DNA of 64,000 bases from Gordius sp. MW1 (lineage: Eukaryota > Nematomorpha > Gordioida > Gordea > Gordiidae), in NCBI GenBank assembly GCA_964036665.1, contig OZ038526.1:4278001-4342000 (forward strand), read 5' to 3'. Both the position numbers and the translations under genes were made by a program. This document shows positions 35,554 through 48,700 of the stretch, piece after piece. The notes beneath the pieces are model-generated. The model was not told the origin of the DNA and ran no database searches. It saw only the letters and a program-made list of their open reading frames with translations. Each line of letters opens with the position of its first letter. The first letter of the stretch is position 1.

Positions 35554-36672
35554 CTCCATGATTACCCTTGGATTGGGCAGTTCGGAGTAATGTCAGGTCA
35601 GGCGTATAAGCTTTACACATCCCGCCCTTCACCTCTCTCTTAGCTAGGCATATCGAGTTTTGTACTTGATTGGAAATTGTATAGAACATAGGCACCATTT
35701 TGACAATTCCTTCGCCCATCTAATGTCTCTCACATATACATGATCCCAGAAGTCCATTACATATTTTTAAGGATTTCTTATATTTATTTTGAAGTTTAAA
35801 GGTTTTCTCTTAATTTTTAACTACTTTCACGCGCTATTTCATTTAAAATGCAACGCGCATAAAAGGCATAATTGAAATATTACAGTTGAGTTGAGTAGGA
35901 GTCGGGGTTAAAACGAGAATATCCAGAGGCCTGGCATTCTGATAAAATTTATTATACCGTTTTAAGAAAAATACGTTATGGATTTCATGAAAATCTTTGC
36001 GCACCTATCGGCCATCCCTTTTCCTCTTCCCTCCCTCAGGTTTGTTGTAGTACGTGATAAACATGTTTACAACTTTTACATCTGCCCCTCCTTCCCTCCT
36101 CGACAATGAACGCCCACGCCGAATTGTGGGGTGGGGGGTAATTAGCAGGGTCCCTTACCTTTAACTAGTAACAAAACATGTTTACTCACATTCGATGTAT
36201 GTATCTCCTTCGGGCGTCATCCTTTTTCAAAATAGCGAATCATCTTGAGATTTAATTTTTAAAACATGACAGACATTCAATGTCGTTAGCACCGTTATAG
36301 AACCCAATTTTGCGATGCAAGCGCGAGGAAAGTTTTTATTACAGTATCCTGCTACCGTGTTTTAATAATGGTTTGTACCTTAACTTTGATTCTTTAAAGG
36401 GATACGGCAATTTATTCAAAGATCAAAACTTTTGCCCTAAATATTTTCGTTTGTATGGTTTAAACGGCAGACGATATCGAGTTACCCTAATTTGCCTACA
36501 CATGGAAATTTAGGTAAATGCGTACCTCTTTGACACCTCATTTGAATGACTAAAGTCTAAGTTGAATAATCGGTTAAAACTTCATAAGTCGTAAATTATC
36601 GTGCACATACAAATTTAAACATTCAAACCTACATTAGGCAACACTTTTGATTTAGTACCAATTACTATTTTA
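35554..36672. other. Intergenic stretch
   Basis: No supported gene. A 67-codon frame at 36310-36513 has no recognised domain. Confidence 0.35.
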
Positions 36673-37262
36673 CCCCTCGAGAGTATTCCTGAAAATCCCG
36701 AACGCGAGAGCACTCGTGGGGTATAACTTTACCCCACCACTTTTTAACTTCTTATAACTTTCAAAGTATTTTTTCAAAACCTTTTAAATTTTAAACAAGT
36801 GTTTATAAAGGTCTTAAGATTGATGGTATGAATTTTGATATGAATCTAATCAATATTACAAAACTTATTAACAATTTTCTAGACCCTCATTTTTATTTTG
36901 GTTATTTTAGAGTTTCCCCTCATTTTACCTTTTGACATCATATACATAAATCAAAATAAACGTGATTTTTTATTAAAAGAAAGTTCAAAATGTATTAAAA
37001 AGACAAATTTTAAAAGATATCATCATACCAAAAAAATACATACATTTTTTCATATAAAAAAAAACTTACCTGAGACCATTCGTGGGGTAAAACTCAACCC
37101 CACGAGCCAAAAAAGCTTCTATATTTTAAAAAGTATAAAGCCAAAACCTATGAAATTTTCACCTAACCTAGTTCTTGATAAAATTTTAAGCTACTGAAAA
37201 GACCAAATTTATTAGACTTAAATTGCGTTTTATTCGAAATAGCCCACGAATACTCTCGCGGG
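36673..37262. mobile_element. piggyBac-like miniature element (candidate)
   Basis: Left end CCCCTCGAGAGTATTC and right end GAATACTCTCGCGGG are inverted. The right flank is TTAA and the left flank TTTA, fitting a TTAA target with one change. Inner sequence contains further 'cactcgtggggt'/'accccacgag' inverted motifs. No transposase frame; the 99-codon frame at 36898-37197 is AT-driven. A related fragment is at 19585-19800. Confidence 0.5.
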
Positions 37263-37844
37263 TTAAAAAGCCTCTTAGGACAAACAAGGAAAACACGCAT
37301 CTGTATTTAAACATTTTTATATCACAGATTGTGTGGACGCATTCCTTTAATTTTAGTCAACAACAATTGCATTTGACGCGCGCATGAATGTGTTTTCGAG
37401 CAGCGGCAATCGCGTTTGCCCTTGTCGCCCGCCCTCCTTTTAAAACGCATAAAAAATTGTTTTTCAGGTTGTCGTTGTGAAATGTGCTTTTTTATCCCGT
37501 GCTTCATATACCATTCTTTTAATATCATTAATTTTTTGCAACCGGAGATGTCCCGGTTGTCGTTGGTAAAAAGGCTCTAAAACATGTTACCAAGTGTGTG
37601 TGCAGTCCTTTTGTCAGGCAGAGGTTGGTGAGGGCAGGTTTCCAGCTTTTACGTCCTTCGATCACTCTGTTATAGAGGATACAACAAGTGCATGCTCCTG
37701 GTTTATGTCTAATTTATGATCAACAATATATTTATAATTTACCTATTTACTATAGAATGTCCGTTGAGGTGAATTTGTTTGAGGGCCATGCTATAATATA
37801 TTTTAACCTATAATTATTAATATGTCAAGCATCTCCTAATCTCG
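37263..37844. other. Intergenic stretch left of the LTR element
   Basis: No gene recognised. At 37818-37843 a short partial copy of the LTR edge ('taatatgtcaagcatctcc') precedes the LTR, and ATTAT at 37813-37817 matches ATTAT at 41183-41187, a possible 5-bp target duplication. Confidence 0.4.
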
Positions 37845-38566
37845 TGCTACCAATTAATATGTCAAGCATTTCGTAATCTTTATTTTCAGCCAATCAATAA
37901 GTACAACAAGTGTAATAACGACAAATCACGATCAATCAATTGAATAATATTTTCCAGTCAATCCATAAATTTAAGTGAATATGTAAGTGTTAGGATAATG
38001 GCCTTGAGAGATCGTCGTGGAATCGGTCCGGTAGGATGAGTGTCAACTAAGTGTAATCGGAGGTATTTAATTGCGGGATGTTAAGCTTGTGGTTGATAAT
38101 CGTAGTAAGGGAGAAGGGCAGGTATTAGGTCTGGCTCTTGATGGCTTATTGCCGCTGGAACCACGTGTCTACAATGAGAAATAAACAACCCCCCACCCAC
38201 AGGACTAAACGTGTCCTGATTAAAAAACTAACAACCTCCTCCTGCAGGACTAAAAAATAACTAAACAAAATAACTAAATAAAATAACTGAATAAAATAAC
38301 TGATCTTTCGTGGTCAACATCTCGCTATTTAAAACCCTGTCGAAGCGCCTCTCATTTGAATAGAGAATGCTTCCAGACAGTTGGATATATTGCACGTCTC
38401 CACTAACTTGAGACTGCCATTAGCATATTCGTTTTACTTTTAATTTTAGTTAGCACGCTATCTCATTTGCGTAAGCGCCTTCATTAGTTTGTAAACATTA
38501 ACTAAATCATACCTACAACAGAACCATTGGTATATCTTTTATGCAAATAATTTCACACCTACAACA
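37845..38566 (-). repeat. LTR copy 1 of the 37845-41182 element
   Basis: 722 bp, TG...CA termini, near-identical to 40461-41182; shares family blocks with the solo LTR at 18429-19030. Confidence 0.85.
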
Positions 38567-40460
38567 CCTTCCCCTTTTACCTTTTACTGCACCTCCCATC
38601 TAGGGCCAAGGTAAAGCTGCTGCAGGAACTCCGTACCACACCTCTATCGGTGTTTTTTGAATATTAGATGTCTTAACGTCTACACGTAACTGAAAGTAAG
38701 CCTTCCTAAGATCCATCTTTGAAAAGATTTGAGAACTTTTTAAATTAGCTAAAATTATTGCGATTCTAAGTAGGGGTTATTAAAAATCTATCAAACATTT
38801 ATAATGTCATTGACCTTATCAACCCAAATAAAAGGTATTAGACGGGTAGGGCAAAAACGAGGACTTGCATCTGAGTGAACCCTTATCGACAAAACGTTAT
38901 CATTCAAACAACCTAGTTTCTCACGAAAAAATCAACTATATTCCACGTTAATTCTATCAATGTTCTAATGCCACAGTCTCCCGACGTACTGACCATCACA
39001 ATCAACCCAACAGGGGTCGTAGGCTTATTATCAAAAACCCTTGCCCCTAACACCGAGGTTGGCTCATTAACAGAATCCATTGCCTCATTAATAACAACCA
39101 AGGATTTATGCATAGATGCTACCTTGAAACCGGGTGTTGCATGGCCATCAGCATTATTAATTGAACAATTGATTTTCATATTTCTACCACTATAGTTTTA
39201 ACCAATGTCCCGCCAATTAACCATAGGACCCATAATATTATCTAATTTCTCATCGATAACGAATTACTTTAATTCTAAAACTTCCTCGTTTGCACATACT
39301 CGAACTTTAATATTCCCGACAAGTTTAATCTTCGAACCGTCTAATTGTTCTACTAAAACATGCCTTTTATTTATTTATGCTTTTAAAAGGTCATCATTTT
39401 AACAAAATTACATTTACTTATAACATAAATTGAGACCCCAGAATCTACCAAAAAATTTATTTGCTTACCTTCAATATTTAAATAAACCACCGGAGTTTGT
39501 GAAAAACCATAAATGAGCGTTAATTAAAGTTACGGGGGCCAGGATCTAGAGAATTTTCCTGTGTGCCCCTGACAACAAAATTATCATTATTATCTTGCAT
39601 ACCGTTAGAACGTTGCTACTCTGTCGCCTATATATTGTCTATAATGAGCTGTGTTACTTTAAAAATTATTCACCCTACTCATTTGCATAAGCGATTTTAG
39701 TTACCAAAAATATACAATTATTATCTGTGCTAAAACCATGAGAAAACATCTTCTCACTTATGGCCACAATTAATAAAATTACACATGATAATAAAAATTC
39801 GATAAGTGATCGAACAAAAATGAAGAAAATAAATTTATAGCGTTGACACCCACAATTTAATTAAAGTCCCTCTACAGGAGGTAATCTATACTCAAAAGAC
39901 CAAGATCATTAATGATAAGACAAACAACTTGTCGATAAAAATTACATTAAAAAAAATGAAAACGCCTCTTTTGGCAAAAATATAACCCACAATCAAATGA
40001 GTTAAATTATCGAGTCCATTTTTTATTTAAAATGAAAAAACAATAAAGCAAAATATTACGTAATAATATGTACACTATAGCAGAATATATCAATAATATG
40101 TAAAATATAGCAGACTAATTGAAAATACAACGTAAGAATCAATAATTTAACCTCAAAAATATTCTAATTATCAAGTGACACTACAAAAATTAAAATAATT
40201 AAGATTAACGAAGATTTTTCCATCAAAAACAAATTATACCTCTGACGGTTCTTCGGATTACTTTTGCTCGTCCTACCAAATTCGTTTGTCCTTCGGGGGT
40301 TCTCCTCGTCGTGCTACAATTGTATTAACCCAGTTGAGATAACGTGGTCCTTCTTTCCTTTTCTTTTGTATGCACTTCGAACGTCTAACGTCACGAATCT
40401 CATGCTATGACGGTTCTTCGGCTTGTTGCTGGCGTCCGCTTGTGGGTTCCTTTCTCCTCG

Positions 40461-41182
40461 TGCTACCAATTAATATTTCAAGCATTTCGTAATCTTTATT
40501 TTCAGCCAATCAATAAGTACAACAAGTGTAATAACGACAAATCACGATCAATCAATTGAATAATATTTTCCAGTCAATCCATAAATTTAAGTGAATATGT
40601 AAGTGTTAGGATAATGGCCTTGAGAGATCGTCGTGGAATCGGTCCGGTAGGATGAGTGTCAACTAAGTGTAATCGGAGGTATTTAATTGCGGGATGTTAA
40701 GCTTGTGGTTGATAATCGTAGTAAGGGAGAAGGGCAGGTATTAGGTCTGGCTCTTGATGGCTTATTGCCGCTGGAACCACGTGTCTACAATGAGAAATAA
40801 ACAACCCCCCACCCACAGGACTAAACGTGTCCTGATTAAAAAACTAACAACCTCCTCCTGCAGGACTAAAAAATAACTAAACAAAATAACTAAATAAAAT
40901 AACTGAATAAAATAACTGATCTTTCGTGGTCAACATCTCGCTATTTAAAACCCTGTCGAAGCGCCTCTCATTTGAATAGAGAATGCTTCCAGACAGTTGG
41001 ATATATTGCACGTCTCCACTAACTTGAGACTGCCATTAGCATATTCGTTTTACTTTTAATTTTAGTTAGCACGCTATCTCATTTGCGTAAGCGCCTTCAT
41101 TAGTTTGTAAACATTAACTAAATCATACCTACAACAGAACCATTGGTATATCTTTTATGCAAATAATTTCACACCTACAACA
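40461..41182 (-). repeat. LTR copy 2 of the 37845-41182 element
   Basis: 722 bp, same ends and nearly the same sequence as copy 1. Confidence 0.85.
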
Positions 41183-42729
41183 ATTATAAAGTTCCTTATC
41201 ACAGTGCAAGCATTTTTACGGTTTTAGCTTCGAAACAAGGTATGTTTAAGTTCAAGCAGCTCAACAGCCATTTATCATAATTATTCATCTTTCTCTCAAA
41301 AACCTTAGCCTTTTCTTCGAGTCCACCCACCTGCCATTTGTACGATGACTTTCTGGTGACGGCCACCACTTTTCTGTTTTGACAAAAACAATTTTTTATG
41401 CCAATTTTTTTACCCAGACTTCGCACCTCCATGCCACTCGCGCAATGGTAAAAAACTACAAAGACAACGTACAAATTAATAGCTAGCTCTAGTCGGCTCA
41501 CCAAATTTTGTTGTTACACATTTTACAACGCACAGCGAGTGAGTGACTCCCTCGACCTTAGGGGAAGCCCACGACTGTACTGAAAATTTTATTTTTTAAA
41601 CGTGCGTTCGCATCATTACTTACGCAACACACGACACTTATATTTCATTCACACGCGTTAGAGCTACCCCAAATTCGCTTTCAAAACAATTTTTTATGTG
41701 CCGTGACCTCTGCGTTCGGGGGTGGGTGTTCCTAGTATAATTCCCTAAGCTTAGTACAACGCCCGCAAAACCCCCCATATCGTTATTAACCCACCTTTGA
41801 CCACAATGAGGGGAGCATAATTTTCATTTGCCCACAGAACCCCACTTCGCCCATGTTATTTGGAAGTTAGTTAATAAAATTAGAAATGGTTCAACTTTTA
41901 AAAAAAATACGACGACACTTGTCGCCAAAGTATGGCAACAATTTTTAACTTCTCGTTCAGACACCACCCTATAAAGGAGGAATGCAAATTTAAAATTAGG
42001 GTGTTTTGGATTGATACGGGTTCGATGTAAAAACAACATGTTTGTCAGGTGCCTCCTCTCATAAATTAAACGATGGCGTTCCTTAAGCCGTGGGTGACTC
42101 TCCTCAGTCCTCACCCCTTCCCACCTTTATATCTGGGTATATCATAACGATTGTTTGTGTATATTTATGCTTACGTGATTAAGCCCAACCTCTTCTCGGG
42201 GATGTTATTTAGTTGGGAATGCATTAAATTTTGTGGAAAGAGCGAGCAACCAAAACCCACTACTCCCTCACTACCACTAGCTGCTTTTAGCGCCGTCATT
42301 TTTGTTTGCCCGCATATTCACGCGAATGGCACCCCCTTCTGGATACGGTCCCCTCCAATCCCCCGACCTCGCCCCTTTGTTTTTTCTGGAGCATATTTAA
42401 CCATCGCTTTTGCGCCGCCATCTTGCGCCCTACTTAGACACTGCCTTCCGCACCTACCTACCTACCTACCTAGCTCCCCATACACCGGCACACATACATT
42501 ATACATCATACATATCTATAAATAAGGGAGGTTCGGCTATCGCTCGTGTCCATTTCACTCATTCCCTTTCTCTCGCACATCATTAGCCACTTTGATAAAG
42601 TGTATATGGTTCCTTCTTCGATCCCCATTCGTATCTCGCTCTCTCATATATTGGATCATTTCTCATTCCTCTTCTCAATTTACCACAGGCTAGCAGCACA
42701 ACCGTCCAGCGGTTAATTTAGTTTTGCGC
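41183..42729. other. Upstream and 5' region of the insulin receptor substrate gene
   Basis: More G+C-rich than the intergenic average. A TATA candidate is at 42517 and a possible acceptor at 42689 (tttaccacag) could start the first coding exon's transcript part. A minus-strand frame (41199-41504) has a signal-peptide-like start but no recognised domain, and a plus frame (42151-42525) is proline-rich low complexity; neither is supported as a gene. Confidence 0.4.
42517..42524 (+). promoter_or_regulatory. Candidate TATA box of the insulin receptor substrate gene
   Basis: TATAAATA followed by a G-rich segment, then a TCACTC initiator-like sequence about 35-40 bp downstream, and about 210 bp before the first ATG. 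Evidence is position and motif only. Confidence 0.35.
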
Positions 42730-45700
42730 ATGGAAAAATTTGCCACCATTTCGGTCCCGTGCCATTCCAATCCCAATTCCCTAGGTTGTAAAACGCATCG
42801 GGCCCCGGCTTGGACCAAAATCGTACCCAAACTGAGCCATCAAAGTTCCTCGCGTTCCGATAAGCCGCTACACAACGGCAACCATCACCAGTCGCCCGCT
42901 GCGGCTCTACAATTGGCAACGGAGGGAGCTGATAGCACAACCCCTTTCGCCAATTTTAGAATTCGTCGGAGCGGGGCCTACCTCAAACACAAGGTTTTGG
43001 TCACAGTATACGCTATATTATTATATTCGACCCTTATAAATTTTGGGGGATTTGGGTGGTGAGAATTAAGGAAAAAATTAGTTTGAAATTTTATATCAAA
43101 GCTAAACCTTTTTAGGGTGTCCGATATGCTATTTGACGTTCGGCAATTACGATTAGCGCCAAAGTAACTTTACTATAAAATTTTATAGTTGAGATGGTAC
43201 GAACATACTTTTTAGCATTTATACAGTTTGAGGTTAATATGAATAACATTGGTAAAAAAAACCAAGGCTTTCTATTGGTCGCCTGTAAGCGTTATTTTTT
43301 CACCCAGCCTTTTTAGTGTTAGGTAAAATTTCTTGCGACCGCTTTGGCGTTTTTGTAAAAACACCCAAAGCTTTTTGGGTAAATTTTTTTGGGCGACCTT
43401 TGGCGTTTAGTTTTTGGGTGTACTAAACACCCAAAGGATTTTGGGTGGATAATATTATTAACCTTTTGGTTTGGTTTTGGTCGTTTTGGGTGGGGCATGC
43501 AAATATATCAATTTGTTTATATTGTTCATCATATTTGCTGTATTTAGATTTAGGTAAACTTTTAATTGAAGAAAATAAAACTAAATGTATTATGATGTAA
43601 CTGAGAGGAAACTTTCCCATTGTGACGTCATAATAAATAGTATTATAATCTAATCTCTAGTATATTATAGTTTATTATTATGCATTATAGTAGGTAGTAA
43701 TCAATATGTTTAAGTAAAAAAAATATTTTTGTGAATATTTGCGGTCACAGTGGGGACAAATGTCATAATCAACATTTTCTAGAAATGAATCTTTTTTTTT
43801 GAAATTGACTTATTATATGACTAAAAGATGTTGTACTATTAGAAAAAATATTTTTGGGAAGATTTGCGGTCACACTGGTGACAATTGTCATTATCAACAT
43901 TTTTGATTCACAACCTTGTTGATTTGCACTTTTAACAAATGAAGTTAATACGAAAATTCAATAGGCGTTTTGAGTTTGATTTTGGCACGGCACTTGAAAA
44001 GTTAGGTGCCTTCGTTTGTTGATAAGGAACTTCCTCATTTCGCCAGTTTATCGTTATACTTTATTTATTAATCACGCATCGACCAACACAACCTTTAAAT
44101 AATACTGATAGAAAATTTGAAAAAATAACTTTGTCCGAAAAATTAAAGTCGGCGGTTAAAGTATTGTTATATCTCTTAGCTCATAACTCTAAATACTATG
44201 TGAATATTCAAATTTGGGGTTTTGATCATCTAACTTGCTTATCCCGCAATTAGCGACTTATATTTTACTGTAGATCGGTGCAATTCGTATTTTTTAAGAG
44301 TATGGCGGGGTCCCTAACTTAATATAAAATTGAAGCCACATTTTTTAATTCTAATTTATTTAAAACTAAACGATATTTGCTCAACTCTACATTGCAAAAA
44401 AGGACTTGTTGTTTGGCACCACAGCTATACCCCCCTCCCAACCACAACCACATTACGCTTTGCACGCCTCTATTCTCAGAAATGGTGATTGCCGTAATTT
44501 GATTGTTTGTGGCCTAAAACGTGCACTGTTTACGTCTCATCGCGTTGAGGTTGTTTTTGTCGAATCTATTCCCTTCTTTGGCCAATACAATCGTTATTTG
44601 GCAAATAACAAATCGCAGCTTTTATGGGAAGAGGGAGGGGGTTCGGTGGTGGTCATGTTTATAGTTGCTAAATTTTAGAGGGGTATGATGATTTGAGGGT
44701 AACTCTAATTGCGTCTCGTAACTTAAAGTTTCAACGTCAATCGCTGTGCAAATCAAATTTGGAAAGACTTCCGCAAGCATTTCAGTGTCTCGCAGCTTGT
44801 TTGTGGTCCGAATCAATATAGAGGCTCAAAGGGCGGCGTTTGCACGGGGAAATTGGGCTTAAAATTTTTTTACATGTCAAAGTCATTGAACGCTCAAGGG
44901 GAAAAATTTGAAAAGTTGGTTCGTACATATGGAATTTGGGTCGGGGTGGTTTAAGTTTGTACAAAAAACGATCGAGTCGGGTTCGAACTTATATTCTGAC
45001 ATTTGTTGATATACCTTGCGACGCGCTAAATTTTATCTAATAAATTATTTGGTTGATACTTCATGTTTCTTGTAATGTCATTATAATTAAGCAGACCGAG
45101 CGCCTTTTTTAAAATATTTTGGTCATGCTCTCGCTCCGGTTGTTAATTGAAGCTCGTGTTTGGCACGCTCTATCCGCTTTCTCCCCCGATGTAGAGCATA
45201 ACGGACCGTCCCTTTTTCATTTAAGGACACACGCCTCTTCATCAATTATGAATTCTTTTGGCAACAATTTTAAGGTGCTAAGCGTGTCAAATTTTGGACA
45301 TCCCGCTCCTAAAATCTACTAACATTTGGACACGCCTCTGTTCAACATTATTGGCTCGACTTTTCTCCTTTAATGTCTGCCCTAAGGTTAGTTAAGGGTC
45401 TTAATTTTTTGCACTGAGTGGAAAGCAGAAATTTATGCAATTTTTTGTTTTTAAACCTGGGTATTGGGTTTTTCTTGCTACTGTAATGTCTAAAATTCTG
45501 TTTTGGTTCAGGGTATTTAGGGCTTCCTTAAAGGCTGAAGCTCGTTGAAATATTGGGGTTTGGTCAATTGCTTAACACCCCTTAACATTTTTCGCACGAG
45601 TGTCAGCGTTTTCATTTATATCTCAGACGGGAAGGCAAGCTTTATGGTTAATCTTAGAAAAGCGAGTTTTGCGCAAACTTTTCTAGAACCTTATGTTTAA

Positions 45701-48700
45701 TGCCCGTTAAATTAACCTTTATTAACCATTTTGTTGACGCAGAAGATGAAGAAAAAGTTTTTCGTGCTCCTGGAACATTGCGATCCTCCCTTCGACCAAT
45801 CTCGCCTCGAGTACTACGACATACCTGTCAAGCGTTGGTTATCCATCGTCAACCGTTTGTCCGGCACGCCCCGGTCCGACCGACATTCCACCTCACACCC
45901 CGAGTTGTTGAGGACGGTCGGGGAAACGTTTTGCCTGGAAACGGGGCCCGGCTCCTTAGTCCAAAGAACACCCCCCGCCCATCCCGCGCCCCCCAAGCAC
46001 GATTCGGGCTGGTACGTCAGCAACGCGAAACCCAAGAGGCGCGTGTACCTCAAGGATTGCTTCAACATTGACCGACTCCGCCCTCACGCCTCATCCATCC
46101 CCCATCCCGACCCCAAAGACCAATCTGTTAATAAGGGGGGCGGGTCTGTCGCCTCCTTTATCCCCAAAAAGTCCTCCCTCACTTCGCACATTCACCCTCG
46201 CTCCCTGCAGCTCCCGCCCGACGGTCAGCGTAGTTGCAGGGCGGGGCCGTCCCGTTACGCCGTGAGTACTCAGGCGCAGGACCCCTTTAATTGCGTCACA
46301 TTTAGCCTGGACACGAGCGAGGAGATGGAGGCCTGGCTCGAAGACCTGTGGATCCTGCACCAACTCAGCACTAAGGGACTCCTCACCTTCCCCCTAGCCC
46401 CCAACTATGGTAAGTCGTTTTGTAAAAGATTTGTCAGCATGCTTTAGTTTAGATTTTACATAATTGAATCTAAAAAGCAACCGCAAGCACTCTTTTACAC
46501 GCTTTTTGATTAGCGTACATGTTTAGAGGAGGAAAGTAGTTTATTAAAATAAAATGTATAGAGGAGAGGGATACTAAGAGTGAGTTTTTAACCATTGAGA
46601 GCTATATTTATTGGTGGAGAAAAATGTAATTAAAAATTTTATCAAATAGATCACGTAGAATACACACAAGTAGATCCCGACTATAATTATTATTCAAAAT
46701 TAAATGGGATTCATCAATGTAAATTTAGCGAGTATTATAATTTAAATTAGATGCTAAGTGATACGTATTCAAATTAGTCTCCTCTACACGTATATTATAC
46801 CTTTCGTCTGCGCTAGAATGGGTGTGGGAGGTGAGCTTGCGTACCCAGGGCATAAATGCCGAGTACCGACTGTACGGCAGCTATTACGTGTGCCTCAACC
46901 CAGACGACAGCATTTTCACCTTCTACAAGTACTGCAACTACTACGACACCGACCACTACTACCAGTCCGAGGAGGAGGAGGACTACTACTTTCACCAAAC
47001 TCTCCAAAACGCCTCTGCTGCCACCGCCCAATCCTCCCTCTCGAACCCCTACGACCGGCCCCCCGACCCTGGTTCGGGTTCGGCTAGCGCCGTTCCACCC
47101 CGTCCAAGGCCGTCTCAGTCACGGAAAGACGTGCAAATAGCTTACATTGAAGTAATTAGACGTCCATTTATAGAAATGTCATTAGGTTATGTCATTCTTG
47201 CGGCATCGGATTTTTGATGATACTTTTTTGTAAGCCTGTTAAAATCGATGACCTTTATCAATAGTAACCCATATTCTTAAACTTGATAACCCATAGTAGC
47301 TGAATTTTTAAATACTTACTCTTCGCATCCACTTTTTACTATATACGTGTACGTTTAACAGCTTTGCAGTATCAAACGCTGCGGACATGCCAACAATTTC
47401 TTTTACGCAGAGTTGGGGCGTACTTCTTCCCTGGGCCCTGGCGAAATTTGGATGCATTTAGTCGACAACGGCCAAGCTCAACAATTACACAGCCTCATAC
47501 TCGAGTAAGCGGATTGTTGACCGACACAATCGTCTCTACTTATTGAATGAACCATCACTTTGTTTTAACCGAAATTTTAAAATCATTGATTTATTGTTTA
47601 AGAACATTAATTTGTAGAAATTACTAGGTCAATTGGCCTAATGTAAGGTAACATTTATATAAAAATAACCAACTGTTCCCGGCCAATCTTTGTTTGGCTT
47701 AGTTCTTAAAGCGCGATATGATTAGTAGTGTTAATATATACTATTTTGATTGAAGAAGAGTTTTTATGTAAGTGAATTGAACTATGTGAATATTTTTACT
47801 ACAAATTTAACAATAAAATTATACACGCAGTCGCATGAAATGCAAGGGTAAAATGGTTTCTTCACTGCTTCACCCCAACCCAACCAACTCCGGCTCCAAC
47901 AATAACGCCCTAGGTACCGGGGAGCTCAGTGGGGTGTCCGAGTCTGGGGCCACTCCCGTCAACACCGCCATCCCCGCCCGCAAACGCATACCACCCCTCG
48001 TCCTTTCACCGGTGGGGGCAGGGGTCGTCACCGCTAAAGCCACGCCCCCCAACAACCCCGATAACTCGACGTCGTCTAACTATTCTTCCTCCTCGAGCGG
48101 AACCCTGACCTATCTACCTCTTCCCCACACCGTCCCCACCGTTGAGGCTCGAAGAACCTTTAAGACGTATCCCCCCAAATACCCCGCCCCTTCGACGTCT
48201 TACGTCGAGATGCATTCGACCCAGACCGCATCCTCACCCCCGGACCCACCCACGTATAAATACCCCATCTTTGGGATATTAAAATTTGCCTACTTATTGG
48301 GTATCGTCTGCTTATTTTGAGGAGACGCAGTAACAGAACAATTTTAATTTGACTCTTATTAGTGTTTTACCAAGATCGAATCTAATAAATTTCACGACAA
48401 CTCTAACCCCGGTAACAACATGATGTGTATATGTATTTCTTTTATTTGATTATAGCATCGGCGACGCAGAGTGGCCTATGACATTTTTGAAGCAGGCTGA
48501 TACAATAACGTTTGGAACGCCCAAAGGTAGGGCCTATATTCCTCTTATATTCATTTGCTATATTTTTTATCTCTTATAAACATTTATTATCTTGCATTAT
48601 TGCCCATTCTTTTAGATAGTACAAAGGATGCTCCTGCTAATTTAAAAGATCCACCGGATTATGCTCACGATGTGACAGCGTACGCCCCCATGACCATAAG

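Larger units (their letters stand above)
37845..41182 (-). mobile_element. LTR retrotransposon (Ty3/Gypsy-like), broken, young
   Basis: Two direct 722-bp LTRs (37845-38566 and 40461-41182) bound an internal region of about 1.9 kb. LTRs read TGCTACC...CCTACAACA, so they start TG and end CA. The two copies look almost identical by eye, which indicates a recent insertion. The internal region carries minus-strand protease/reverse-transcriptase-like remnants (about 38600-39400), so the element is oriented minus. It is broken and too short to encode a full set of proteins. It ends about 1.3 kb upstream of the TATA candidate of the IRS gene. Confidence 0.8.

Noticed and set aside
41199-41504. Minus-strand 101-codon frame with a signal-peptide-like start
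   Set aside because: Hydrophobic start followed by scattered Cys, but no domain, no splice context and adjacent to an LTR; chance is likely.
42151-42525. Plus-strand 124-codon proline-rich frame upstream of IRS
   Set aside because: Low complexity, contains the TATA candidate and has no joinable downstream exon; more likely promoter-region sequence.
44406-45322. Open frames within IRS intron 1
   Set aside because: No PH-related or other domain; the exon at 42730-42993 joins directly to 45743 with matching phase, leaving no need for them.
45700-46363. Long alternative frames over IRS exon 2 on both strands
   Set aside because: G+C-rich coding sequence opens other frames; only the frame with PH-domain motifs is supported.
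46758-47140. Alternative frames over the PTB exon
   Set aside because: Shadows of the PTB-encoding frame; low-complexity Thr/Arg/Pro translations.
48256-48320. Read-through of IRS exon 5 to a stop at 48320
   Set aside because: The upstream donor AC|gtataa gives the phase needed by the next exon, whose only open frame continues into two further exons with a YXXM motif.
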